A DNA stretch of 64,000 bases from Bdellovibrio sp. BCCA (GTDB taxonomy: Bacteria; Bdellovibrionota; Bdellovibrionia; Bdellovibrionales; Bdellovibrionaceae): positions 2,852,001-2,916,000 of the forward strand of contig NZ_JBBNAC010000001.1 in assembly GCF_037996825.1 (NCBI RefSeq), read 5' to 3'. The position numbers and the translations under genes are program-made. Under the pieces are notes generated by a model that did no database searches, was not told the DNA's origin, and saw only the letters and a program-made list of their open reading frames with translations. Below, piece after piece: positions 9,225 through 18,181 of the stretch. The first letter of the stretch is position 1; each line of letters starts with the position of its first letter.

Positions 9225-9930
9225 ATACAGCCATTACGAAATCAGTTGCAGTTTCCTTGATGTTTTTTGCTTCAAGGATCGGACGACCTACCACCAAAGC
9301 CGATGCTCCTTTGCGGAGAGCTTCTTTAGGGCCCATGATACGTTTTTGATCGCCAGAATCCTGCATACTAAAGCGAATTCCCGGCGTGACAAGGTAAAGA
9401 TCGCGGTTTTGTAAAAGGTCTAATTCGTGAGGAGAGCAGACAATACCTGAAAGACCCGAATCTTTCACCAATGTCGCGAGATCCGTCACGTGTTGAGCAA
9501 TCGGTTGCTCTTTCATATTCAGCGGCAAAGAGTTTTGATCCCACGATGTCAGTATCGTGACAGCCAAAACTTTAAAAGGACGTTTTTGATTTAATTCCTT
9601 TTCCACTTCCGCCATTTTTTTCAGAGCTTCAGAGCCGCTGAGGGCATGCACAGTGACGAGAGAGGCTCCCGCCTCAAAACTTGCTCGAACCGCCGCTTCC
9701 ATGGTCGACGGAATATCGAAGTGTTTGTTATCCAGGAAAATCGGGGCTCGTGCCGCCATTTCTTTGACGAACTCCATGCCGTAGCGAAGACACAAGCGCG
9801 GGCCCAACTTGATTCCGCCGACAATATCAGCGACGTCATCGGCAATTCGCATCGCCTGATCGCGAGTATCAACGTCCAACGCCAAAATGATCGGATTTTT
9901 CATCGGATGAGCACGAAGATTTTTATTCAT
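9211..9930 (-). CDS. pyrF: Orotidine 5'-phosphate decarboxylase
   Basis: Catalyses the last step of UMP synthesis, the decarboxylation of OMP. I start it at the ATG at 9930 because AGGAGC lies six bases before it; an in-frame upstream start at 9984 has no such site. The protein has 239 residues. ILALDVDTRDQA marks the first barrel strand, DNKHFDIPST carries the catalytic D-x-K-x-x-D pattern, and VTPGIRF is the phosphate-binding region. Its 3' end overlaps rlmB. Confidence 0.95.
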   Translation of the reverse strand: MNKNLRAHPMKNPIILALDVDTRDQAMRIADDVADIVGGIKLGPRLCLRYGMEFVKEMAARAPIFLDNKHFDIPSTMEAAVRASFEAGASLVTVHALSGSEALKKMAEVEKELNQKRPFKVLAVTILTSWDQNSLPLNMKEQPIAQHVTDLATLVKDSGLSGIVCSPHELDLLQNRDLYLVTPGIRFSMQDSGDQKRIMGPKEALRKGASALVVGRPILEAKNIKETATDFVMAVYEEK

Positions 9931-10105
9931 GGAAGCTCCTAAAGGAAGTGAACCTAGCTTCTCATTCTGGGAGGTGCAACGCAACCTTCGGTGCGAGTGG
10001 GCGAACGGAGCAACGTCTCAGTTGGGGACGAAATAGTGCTGCAGCCGACATTTCATGGAGGTTTTTCGGCCGTAAGCTACAATCTTATTTAGGAGCAAAA
10101 AACAC

Positions 10106-10528
10106 ATGTCGATATTTAAGCCCCGCCGCAAGATGGTTGTGAACCGTGAGGTTCAATATGACGTACTGATGTATGTCGGTGTCTTCGTTGTCGCCCTCTT
10201 TATAGTCCAAGTTTTCACGGCTTATCTTTTTTTGGATCAAGTGCAACGCGTGGTGGGCACAATGTCAGCCTTGGAATTTATTGCCCGCTATAAAATAAGC
10301 TTCCTCGTTTATCAAATTATTCCGGTTTCTTTTAGCTTGATTGTCGGTGTTTATATTTTCAATCGACTTACAAGTCGCATCGCCGGACCTCTCTTCAATA
10401 TGAGAAGGATTTTGCAGAAGGCGCGCAACGGAGAACTTGAAACTGCAGAAATCAAACTGCGAGAAAATGATTATTTCCAAGAAGAGATAAACGACATCAA
10501 TGTCATTCTAAAAAGAAAATCCGACTAA
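10106..10528 (+). CDS. Two-helix membrane protein with a HAMP-like domain and no output domain
   Basis: A protein of 140 residues with membrane helices at about 18-42 and 66-90, followed by a HAMP-like linker (SRIAGPLFNMRRILQKARNG, then E-rich helix). HAMP domains normally connect a sensor to a kinase, cyclase or chemotaxis domain, but here nothing follows. It might modulate a partner receptor through HAMP packing; that is inference. AGGAGC precedes the ATG. A GC-rich hairpin after the stop may act as a terminator. Confidence 0.8.
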   Translation: MSIFKPRRKMVVNREVQYDVLMYVGVFVVALFIVQVFTAYLFLDQVQRVVGTMSALEFIARYKISFLVYQIIPVSFSLIVGVYIFNRLTSRIAGPLFNMRRILQKARNGELETAEIKLRENDYFQEEINDINVILKRKSD

Positions 10529-10674
10529 CGAGGCCTTCGGGCCTCCGCCATCAAGCCAGTTTTTAAAATTTGACATTTCCTAGCTCCGACTTTGCATGAC
10601 AACTCGTGCATTCTTTGAATTTATTTTGCCCGCCTTGCTCCTTCAGAAAAAAATAGAGGAGACAGGAGGTGCCT

Positions 10675-11106
10675 ATGAAATTATTATTCCTCTTACTTCT
10701 CAGCATTTTCTTTGCCGTGCCGAGCAACGCCGATGAGACTTCAGCGCCGTCCCTTTCTGAAGAGGTTTGCGGCATCGTCATCGGCGATGAAGATATGCAA
10801 ATTCAGACTCAGTATCTTTTCTACAATTTCGGCCGGACACTCGTAAACACAACTAAATCCGTGCGCTTCTATCTTCGCAACAATGGCCGCTTTCCTTTTT
10901 ATATCAACAGCATTAACACGAACGGCGACCGTTTTAGAGACGAAGAAAATTGTCCCGGCGTTTTATGGCCAGGACAGAGATGCACCATTCGGGTCCTCTT
11001 CCGCCCCAATCAAGTGGGACTCTTCACAGGAAGTTTGGAAGTCGATCTTATTGGCCGTGAGGATACTATTGTGAATTTACGTGGAAGAGGAGTTTGGGAA
11101 TTTTAA
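10675..11106 (+). CDS. Small secreted protein with an Ig-like (ASPM/SPD-2/Hydin-type) fold
   Basis: A protein of 143 residues. A signal peptide of about 19 residues ends near SNA. The remainder resembles one immunoglobulin-like domain of the type often found in secreted proteins that bind or space others: VRFYLRNNGRFPFYINSI, then CPGVLWPGQRCTIRVLFRPN and a closing strand TIVNLRGRGVW. Three Cys are present in the mature part. The ATG at 10675 is preferred over the GTG two codons earlier because AGGAGG ends six bases before it. The domain call is from pattern only. Confidence 0.75.
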   Translation: MKLLFLLLLSIFFAVPSNADETSAPSLSEEVCGIVIGDEDMQIQTQYLFYNFGRTLVNTTKSVRFYLRNNGRFPFYINSINTNGDRFRDEENCPGVLWPGQRCTIRVLFRPNQVGLFTGSLEVDLIGREDTIVNLRGRGVWEF

Positions 11107-11157
11107 CTTCTTAAGCCACAGTATTTTTAAAAACGGAGGGAAGACAGCCTCCGCAAA

Positions 11158-11195
11158 AAATAAAGCTCCACAGAACTTGTGGAGCTTATTTTTTA
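11158..11195. terminator. Bidirectional terminator
   Basis: AAGCTCCACA (11163-11172) pairs with TGTGGAGCTT (11178-11187). A T run follows on the plus strand and an A run precedes, so the hairpin can end both the 10675 gene and the purine operon. Confidence 0.9.
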
Positions 11196-11206
11196 CTGGG
11201 ACTATT

Positions 11207-12211
11207 TCACGACCATGCCGCAGTCATCTCAATTTGACCTTGGCCTTGGCGTATTTCTCCTAGGCGCCAGGCTTTGACTTTGTTTTCATGCAAGTGGCTT
11301 AAAACAGAAACCGCTTGGTCTTTTTTTACTAGAAGAGTGAAGCCCACTCCCATATTGAAGGTGCGGAAGAGTTCTTCCTTTGGAATGTCGACTCTTTGCA
11401 AGATTGTTTTAAAGACCGGAGCTATTTCGGCTGTCGTCGGCCAGTAATTGATTTCGTAATCGAAGTTTTCGCTCATGCGCGGAATGTTGTCGAGGCCCCC
11501 GCCCGTCATGTGGGCTGTTGCGAGCAAGGCTGTGGGAAATTTTTTGCGCAGATCCTCGAAGATTTGCACGTAGATTTTTGTGGGCTCAAGAAGTTCTTTC
11601 ATGAGTTCCGTTTCTTCGTCCTTCACAAGTTTGCGTAAAAGAGAATAGCCGTTGGAGTGAAATCCACTTGAAGCGAGACCGATAAGAACATCGCCTTCAC
11701 TCATGCGCTCCTCTGAGAACATTTCTTCAGGTGTAAGATCTCCGACGCTGAAACCTGCAAGATCATATTCTCCGTCTTGGTAAACGCCGGGCATTTCTGC
11801 GGTTTCTCCACCGATTAAGGCCATGCCGGACTGTTTGCAGCCGTCAACCATGCCAGCGATCAATTCTTCGCTGACACGCGTGTCGAGTTTTCCGAAGGCC
11901 ATATAGTCTAGGAAAAACATCGGACGTGCGCCTACACAGAGAAGATCATTCACACACATTGCGACTAAGTCGATGCCGATGCCGTGATGTTTATCTACTT
12001 TTTGCGCGAGTTTGAGTTTGGTACCAACACCGTCAGTGCAAGATGCGAGATATTTTTTGTCGTTCAGTTTGTAAACTGCGGCGAATCCGCCGATTCCCTG
12101 CAAAACTTGATCGTTAAAAGTCGTAGGGACTAATGATTTGATACGATCTACAAAGGCATCGGCTTTGTGAACGTCAACACCGGAAGTTTTATAATCAATC
12201 GACTTAGACAT
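11207..12211 (-). CDS. purM: Phosphoribosylformylglycinamidine cyclo-ligase (AIR synthetase)
   Basis: Makes aminoimidazole ribotide (AIR) from FGAM and ATP in purine synthesis. The ATG at 12211 has GAGGAG upstream and gives MSKSIDYKTSGVDVHKADAF, the usual N-terminus; an in-frame start at 12238 would lie in the leader. The protein has 334 residues. Motifs: GIGIDLVAMCVNDLLCVGA, FFLDYMAFGKLD, GGETAEMPGVY and AHMTGGGLDNIPRM. It is the last gene of the purine operon. Confidence 0.97.
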   Translation of the reverse strand: MSKSIDYKTSGVDVHKADAFVDRIKSLVPTTFNDQVLQGIGGFAAVYKLNDKKYLASCTDGVGTKLKLAQKVDKHHGIGIDLVAMCVNDLLCVGARPMFFLDYMAFGKLDTRVSEELIAGMVDGCKQSGMALIGGETAEMPGVYQDGEYDLAGFSVGDLTPEEMFSEERMSEGDVLIGLASSGFHSNGYSLLRKLVKDEETELMKELLEPTKIYVQIFEDLRKKFPTALLATAHMTGGGLDNIPRMSENFDYEINYWPTTAEIAPVFKTILQRVDIPKEELFRTFNMGVGFTLLVKKDQAVSVLSHLHENKVKAWRLGEIRQGQGQIEMTAAWS

Positions 12212-12278
12212 TTTTATCTCCTCAGTTTCTAAATCCAAATTCGTAGCGTGCTGCGTTTCAAAAAGGTACGGCGTACCT

Positions 12279-13802
12279 TCAGTGCAGGAAGTGGCGACGA
12301 CCCGTGAACATCATCGCGATTCCTAGTTTGTCGGCTTCTGCGATCACTTCATTGTCTTTAACGGAGCCCCCTGGTTGAACGATGTATTTCACCCCGAGTT
12401 TGGCTGCGACTTGCACAGAGTCGGCAAAAGGGAAAAATGCATCGGAAGCTAAAACCACGTCGGAGACATCTTTGATGTTTTTGTCTTGCAGCCTTGAAGT
12501 GACCAGTTTTTCGATGCAATCAATACGGTTGGTTTGACCTGAACCCATCGTGAGAAGCTCAAACTCAGGACCTTCTTGGCGGCATAAAGCGATGGCGTTG
12601 CTTTTTAAATTTTTCACGGCAAGCATCGCAAATCCTGCGAGTTGTTTTTTATCTTCGGCAAAATTATTTTTTGTGACGACTTTGCTTTGCGAAAGATCGA
12701 AAGTGTCCTGCTCTTGAACAAGAAGACCGCCTTCAATAGAACGCACATTCCACGAAGGTTTTGTTTTCAGATTTACTTCCATCACTCGGCAGTTTTTCTT
12801 TAATTTTTCGCGGGCACCTTCTGCGAAAGAAGGAGCCAAAATCACTTCAACGAATTTTTCTGAAAAGAAGGCGGCGACTTCTTCTGTCACTGGGAAATTT
12901 AGAGCGATGATTCCGCCGAAAGAACTTTTCTCGTCCCCTTTCCAGGCTTTTTCCAAAGCACGGAGTGGAGTTTCTGCAACCGCCAATCCGCAGGGCGTAT
13001 TATGTTTCACGACGACTGCTGTTGGTAAAGATTTATTTCCCTGCCAACCGTGCACGTCTTGCAAAGTCTTTAGAGCAAAGTCGGAATCCAGATAGTTGTT
13101 GTAAGACATCTCTTTCCCCTGAAGGGAACGCGCATGTGCGATCCCCTCTTGGAAAGGATCTTTCATCACAAAGGCTTTTTGATGAGGATTTTCGCCGTAG
13201 CGTAAGGCGTCCCCTGTACTTTGAGTTAAAAAGCCTGCGATGGCTAAATCATAAAATGATGTCATGGTATAAACGCGAGCCGCACATTTTTGACGGAACT
13301 CAAAACTTGTTGTTCCATTCTTTTCTGTGAATTCTTTTTGGAATTCTTCGTATTGAGAAGGTTCGCAAAGAACTGTGACTGAGCGAAAGTTTTTTGCTCC
13401 GGCACGTAGAAGTGTCGGGCCTCCGATGTCGATGTTTTCAATGCACTCCTCGAAGCCCGCTTGTTTTTTTAGCGTTTCATGAAACGGATATAAGTTCACG
13501 ACGACCAAATCAATGGGACTGATGCCCAGCTTTGCGGCTTGTTCAATGTCCTGCGGATCTTCTCGACGAAATAACAACGATGAAGCGATTTCAAAACTGA
13601 TGGTTTTCATGCGACCTTGAAAAGCTTCGCCTTTGCCACTTAAGGTTTCTACTGGAGTGACTTTAAGTCCTGCTTCCATCAAAGCTTTTGCTGTGCCACC
13701 GCTGGCAATGAGTTCTACATTTTTTGCGGCAAGAGCTTTAGCCAATGGAAGCAAACCTGTTTTATCAGAGACGCTCAAAAGAGCTCTGCGAATGGATGTC
13801 AT
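12279..13802 (-). CDS. purH: Bifunctional AICAR transformylase / IMP cyclohydrolase
   Basis: Catalyses the last two steps to IMP. The protein has 507 residues. The N-terminal MGS-like cyclohydrolase domain begins RRALLSVSDKTGLLPLAKAL and contains ASGGTAKAL. The C-terminal transformylase has RYGENPHQKA, the VVVKHNTPCGLA catalytic K-x-x-x-PCG region, and FFPFADSV. The last residues GRRHFLH match the family end. Its 5' end overlaps the 3' end of purQ by four bases. Confidence 0.97.
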   Translation of the reverse strand: MTSIRRALLSVSDKTGLLPLAKALAAKNVELIASGGTAKALMEAGLKVTPVETLSGKGEAFQGRMKTISFEIASSLLFRREDPQDIEQAAKLGISPIDLVVVNLYPFHETLKKQAGFEECIENIDIGGPTLLRAGAKNFRSVTVLCEPSQYEEFQKEFTEKNGTTSFEFRQKCAARVYTMTSFYDLAIAGFLTQSTGDALRYGENPHQKAFVMKDPFQEGIAHARSLQGKEMSYNNYLDSDFALKTLQDVHGWQGNKSLPTAVVVKHNTPCGLAVAETPLRALEKAWKGDEKSSFGGIIALNFPVTEEVAAFFSEKFVEVILAPSFAEGAREKLKKNCRVMEVNLKTKPSWNVRSIEGGLLVQEQDTFDLSQSKVVTKNNFAEDKKQLAGFAMLAVKNLKSNAIALCRQEGPEFELLTMGSGQTNRIDCIEKLVTSRLQDKNIKDVSDVVLASDAFFPFADSVQVAAKLGVKYIVQPGGSVKDNEVIAEADKLGIAMMFTGRRHFLH

Positions 13803-14533
13803 CTTTCACTCCTTAAATAATTCACGGCACTTTTAAAAAATTCCAAACCCCACGCTTTTCCTTCAAAAGGCAAATGCCAATCGTGAAGAGCGGCTTCAGG
13901 ATGCGGCATAAGCGCAAATACCAAACCGGAAGCATCACAAACCCCGGCGATCTGCGCTGCTGCACCGTTCACGTTTTCTTTGTATTTTAAAACTGTTTGG
14001 TGATTTGTTTGAAGACGGTGCAAAGTTTTTTCATCTTGGCAGACGAAGCGACCTTCTCCGTGACGGATCGGAAGAACAAAATCTTGAGGGAGCGTTTTCG
14101 TCCATACACAAGGGGATTTTTCATCTCTTTCAAGTTCCACCCAACGGTCGATAAAATGTCCTTGTTCGTTTTTCACCAAAGCACAGCTTCTTTGAAAATC
14201 AGCATCAGGAAGAAGGCCCAGTCGCACCAAGGTTTGAAAGCCATTGCAAATTCCTAGAACCGGTTTTGTTTTTACGAAGCTTTGCAATTCTGCTTTCAAA
14301 GTATTTTCTAATTTTAGGGCCAGGATTTGCCCGCTCCCCAGATGATCACCGAAAGAAAATCCTCCTGGAAAAACCATCGCTTTGTAGTTTTGCAAACTCT
14401 TTGGATTTTTTAAAAGTTCGTTCACATGAACTTTGCAAGCTTCACCACCAGCAAGCTCAATTGCGCGAGAAGTTTCATTTTCACAGTTAATTCCGTCGCC
14501 CCACAGGACTAAGAACTTAGGCTTCATAGACAT
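13799..14533 (-). CDS. purQ: FGAM synthase glutaminase subunit PurQ
   Basis: Supplies ammonia from glutamine to PurL. The protein has 244 residues. The nucleophile elbow GICNGFQ contains the catalytic Cys, and MPHPEAALHDW provides the His and Glu of the triad. FPGGFSFGDHLGSGQ is the oxyanion region. The start lies within the end of purL (17 bases overlap), with GGAG upstream. It is separate from PurL here, unlike the fused enterobacterial enzyme. Confidence 0.95.
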   Translation of the reverse strand: MSMKPKFLVLWGDGINCENETSRAIELAGGEACKVHVNELLKNPKSLQNYKAMVFPGGFSFGDHLGSGQILALKLENTLKAELQSFVKTKPVLGICNGFQTLVRLGLLPDADFQRSCALVKNEQGHFIDRWVELERDEKSPCVWTKTLPQDFVLPIRHGEGRFVCQDEKTLHRLQTNHQTVLKYKENVNGAAAQIAGVCDASGLVFALMPHPEAALHDWHLPFEGKAWGLEFFKSAVNYLRSER

Positions 14534-17500
14534 TTTGCACTCCTTGAGCCCAGATAGTTTGAATATCTTTTAACGGCGTTTGCATTTCTGTCCCGGCAAA
14601 TTTGTACTTAAGCTGAGAAGAAGCTGTGACTTTTCCCAAATGCAAAACATGTCCTTTAAAATGATTTTCAAATGACGTTTTTTGATTTGGGGGAACGCTG
14701 ACAATAAAGACTGACCCTGTTTCAGACCATAATTGATTCCATGTCAGAGTGTTGAAATTTACATCCGCACCGAGATCATTCCCGAAGCAGGACTCTACCA
14801 AAGCCCCCATCAAACCGCCTTCAGATATGTCATGACAGGATGAAAGGTATCCTTTTTGAATGCCTTGATAGATTTTTTCATAAAGAGCGGCATTCGCATT
14901 TAAATCTGGATATTCCGGGTTGAGCACTTTTTCTTCAGTAAACTCTTGTGCAAGAGCAGATCCGCACAAACTTTGTGTCAAAGTTCCGAGAACATAAATT
15001 TCATCACCTGCTTTTTGAAAAAAGCCCGGAGTTGTTTTTTGAGCGTCAGGAACTTGACCAATGGCTGTCACTAACACTGTTGGCGGAACAGAGATTTTGA
15101 CGGTGTCTCCTGATTTTGTCTTACCGATAAAATCATTCTTCATGCTGTCTTTACCGCTGACAAAGGGAGCTTTGAAAGACTGAGCCGCATTGTAGAGTCC
15201 TTCACACGCACGTACTAATTGCGCCATTTTGTGAGAAGCATCGGGATTGCTTTGCTTTGCAATAGGATCAGGCCAGCAGAAATTGTCCACCAAAGCCATA
15301 CGCGATGGATTTACACCTGTTGCGACTAAGTTTCTGACAGCTTCATCCACTGCTTTTTGCGCCATCAAATACGTGTCATAGTACGAGTATTGTGGGCAAA
15401 GGCCGTTGGAAACGGCGACGGCGTTGTTTTCTTCTCCACCATGAACGGCGAGATCTATGACGCCCGCATCGTTGGCCCCTTGTTGAGTTTTTCCACCGTA
15501 AGGTTTAAGGCGAGTCGCTCCTTGAACTTCATGATCGTAATAACGAACGATAGGTTCACGTGAGGCCACGTTCGGAGACGCCAGAACCTGTTTTAACGCT
15601 GTCAAAAGACCTTCAGCTGTCGCTTCAGGCATTTTTTTCTTTGGCGTTTCGCGATGATATTCCTGGTATGTTTTGGGTCCATCGAAGTGAGCTTTTAACT
15701 TCATTCGACTTAAACCTTCGTGAAGGAAGTGCAATTCCAAAGAAGCTAGCGGCGTTTCTGCATAATGGACTTCGAAAACGCCACTATTTGTGAATTCACC
15801 AAGAACGCTCGCTTCAACGCCCATATCATGCGCTAAAGAAAGGAATTGCTTAAGATGCGCTGGTTTCACTGCATAAGACATGCGTTCTTGCGATTCACTG
15901 ATAAGCATTTCCCAATATTCAAGATTGTCATACTTCAGCGGATGCTTGCTTAAGTCCATCCGAGCGCCACCAGAAAATTGCGCCATTTCTCCAATGGAAG
16001 AACTGACACCACCTGCTCCGTTATCGGTGATAGCTTGAATCCAGCCTTTGTCACGAGCTTGCAGAGTGAAATCCAAAAGACGTTTTTGTGTGATGCTATC
16101 CCCAATTTGCACAACGTTCGAAGAGACTTGGTCGTGCAATGCTAAAGAACTAAATGTCGCGCCATGAACACCGTCTTTTCCTAAGCGGCCCCCAGCGACA
16201 ACGATCAAATCTCCAGCCGCAATTTCTTTTTTCTCAGAGGGACGTCCCTGCACTGTTTTTGGCATGACTCCCAAAGAGCCAACGAAGATTAACGGCTTCG
16301 CTGCAAATTCGCTCGCGAAATAAAAACTTCCGTTGATGGTTGGAATGCCACTTTGATTTCCGCCCTCTTCGACGCCTTGATGAACTCCGCGGAAGATAAC
16401 GCCGGGATCTTTCAATAACTCGGGTCTTTTTGGTGAATCGGCGCCAGGGAAAAGATCTTTTTTAGAAAGGCAGAAAACGTCGGTATTCGCAATGGGTTTT
16501 GCGCCCAAGCCGCATCCAAGAATGTCGCGATTCACACCGAGGATGCCCGTGAGTGCACCGCCAAAAGGATCTAAAGCTGACGGACTGTTGTGCGTTTCTA
16601 CTTTCACGCAGATGTTGACGTTTTTATCGAAATCAACGATACCGCCGTTGTCTTTAAAAACCGAAACCAGATAACCGCAGTTCTCAAGATCTTTGGTCGC
16701 TTTTTGAATATAGCTTTTATAAAGGCTTGTGATCTTTTTATTACCAAGAGCAGGAAGATTACCTGACTCTTCAGAGTATTCCACTTCGGCAGCAAAAATC
16801 TTGTGCTTGCAGTGTTCGCTCCATGTTTGGGCCAGACACTCCAGTTCCACCTCAGTGATTTTTCCATTCCAACCAAGACGAGCTCTTTCATTTTGAACTC
16901 CTGCAGAAGAAAAATGCGTGATGATCGTTTGAATTTCTTCATCACTCAAAGCCAGTCCACGCTCTTGATTGATTTTGTTTAAGACGTCCGCTTTTAAATC
17001 AAAAAGAAGAAGCTCGCGCTTTTCCATTTGTGGCGCTTGCCAAAAGGTTTGGAATTTCTGCCATGGATTGTTTTTCTTTAATTCCGCTCCACGAAGACTT
17101 TCGACTTTGTTGAGCAATGGATTTGCGAGCGATTGAAACAAAACCTTCTCAATTTGTTTTTGAGAAAAATCACCGTGAATTTCAATTCCCCAACCGCTGT
17201 GCGCCTCGATCCCAAACTCTTGCCACGATTGTTGAAACTCTGGTGCAAAGAGCATTAACGCTTCAGTCGCAGAACGAGCAAGATTGTCCGTCACTCCCGC
17301 CAAGAAACGAACTTCAACATAAGTAGCCGTTTCATTAAAGGGACCAAAACCGTGTTGGATTTCTTCAGCGATAGGATCAAAAAAGATTTTATCCATCAAA
17401 GAATCCAAACGTAGTTCTTTCCCGAATCCCGGTTTTTTTTCTAGGAGCCAGTACACACGTCTTAGTCGTAAATCCGCAATGGGTGCTTCTTTTTCAAAGG

Positions 17501-17561
17501 CTTTTTTTAGAGCTTTTTCGGCACTGTGGTCATAGAGACTTCGCACAGATATTCTTTGCAT
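14517..17561 (-). CDS. purL: FGAM synthase, large subunit with a PurS-like N-terminal domain
   Basis: Converts FGAR to FGAM with ATP and ammonia. At 1014 residues it is longer than the small PurL (about 740) and shorter than the one-piece enzyme (about 1290). The first about 180 residues resemble the PurS-like domain of the large enzyme. Then come a linker and two AIR-synthetase-like halves, with WSEHCKHK, VKVETHNSPSALDPFGGALTG and FVSGKDSMKND. No glutaminase domain is present; that is supplied by purQ. Hence a PurS-PurL fusion working with a separate PurQ, and no free purS is found in the operon. Confidence 0.95.
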   Translation of the reverse strand: MQRISVRSLYDHSAEKALKKAFEKEAPIADLRLRRVYWLLEKKPGFGKELRLDSLMDKIFFDPIAEEIQHGFGPFNETATYVEVRFLAGVTDNLARSATEALMLFAPEFQQSWQEFGIEAHSGWGIEIHGDFSQKQIEKVLFQSLANPLLNKVESLRGAELKKNNPWQKFQTFWQAPQMEKRELLLFDLKADVLNKINQERGLALSDEEIQTIITHFSSAGVQNERARLGWNGKITEVELECLAQTWSEHCKHKIFAAEVEYSEESGNLPALGNKKITSLYKSYIQKATKDLENCGYLVSVFKDNGGIVDFDKNVNICVKVETHNSPSALDPFGGALTGILGVNRDILGCGLGAKPIANTDVFCLSKKDLFPGADSPKRPELLKDPGVIFRGVHQGVEEGGNQSGIPTINGSFYFASEFAAKPLIFVGSLGVMPKTVQGRPSEKKEIAAGDLIVVAGGRLGKDGVHGATFSSLALHDQVSSNVVQIGDSITQKRLLDFTLQARDKGWIQAITDNGAGGVSSSIGEMAQFSGGARMDLSKHPLKYDNLEYWEMLISESQERMSYAVKPAHLKQFLSLAHDMGVEASVLGEFTNSGVFEVHYAETPLASLELHFLHEGLSRMKLKAHFDGPKTYQEYHRETPKKKMPEATAEGLLTALKQVLASPNVASREPIVRYYDHEVQGATRLKPYGGKTQQGANDAGVIDLAVHGGEENNAVAVSNGLCPQYSYYDTYLMAQKAVDEAVRNLVATGVNPSRMALVDNFCWPDPIAKQSNPDASHKMAQLVRACEGLYNAAQSFKAPFVSGKDSMKNDFIGKTKSGDTVKISVPPTVLVTAIGQVPDAQKTTPGFFQKAGDEIYVLGTLTQSLCGSALAQEFTEEKVLNPEYPDLNANAALYEKIYQGIQKGYLSSCHDISEGGLMGALVESCFGNDLGADVNFNTLTWNQLWSETGSVFIVSVPPNQKTSFENHFKGHVLHLGKVTASSQLKYKFAGTEMQTPLKDIQTIWAQGVQNVYEA

Positions 17562-18181
17562 TACGGATTCTCCTGAAAATAAACGGTTCTTCTTTGAAAA
17601 GTCGCAAGACTCTCGAGAAAGCCTGTGTACATACGATGTTCTAATTCATGAATACGCGCTTCCCAAGCCTCTAAAGAATCCTGAGAATTTCGCACCAAAG
17701 ATTCTTGAGCTAAAATCAAACCTGTATCCATTCCTTCATCGACTAAATGGATACTGACTCCGCTTAAGGGGACCTCATCTTGATAAGCGCGTGCGATAGA
17801 GTCCACCCCAGGATAGGCAGGAAGCAAAGAAGGATGGATGTTGACGACTTGAGAGGCGCCATTATGCCACTCTGAAAATGTCTTTAAAAAATCCGCAGAC
17901 AAAAGGCGCATATACCCCGCAAGGAAAATCCAATCTATGCGATGTTCACGCACAAGGCCGAGGATTTCTTTTTCATGAGATTTTTTGTCAGACCTCTTAG
18001 GAACTAAGTACGTGCGTATGCCGTCGTTTTTTGCTTTCTCTAAAACAAGTGCATCTGTTTTGTCTGAAAGAACAAAACTGATTTCGACTTGTCCTTCAGA
18101 AAAGACTTTGGCTTTCTGAATTAAGGCCATAGCATTAGAGCCCTTACCGGAAGCAAAAATGGCAATACGCGGAGGTCTCAT
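17561..18181 (-). CDS. purN: Phosphoribosylglycinamide formyltransferase
   Basis: Transfers a formyl group from 10-formyl-tetrahydrofolate to GAR. The protein has 206 residues. It begins RIAIFASGKGSNAMALI, the phosphate-binding loop. The catalytic Asn and His lie in QVVNIHPSLLPAYPG, and the Asp in GVSIHLVDEGMDTGLILAQ. It overlaps purD upstream by four bases and ends one base into the purL start, so translation is probably coupled. Confidence 0.96.
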   Translation of the reverse strand: MRPPRIAIFASGKGSNAMALIQKAKVFSEGQVEISFVLSDKTDALVLEKAKNDGIRTYLVPKRSDKKSHEKEILGLVREHRIDWIFLAGYMRLLSADFLKTFSEWHNGASQVVNIHPSLLPAYPGVDSIARAYQDEVPLSGVSIHLVDEGMDTGLILAQESLVRNSQDSLEAWEARIHELEHRMYTGFLESLATFQRRTVYFQENP

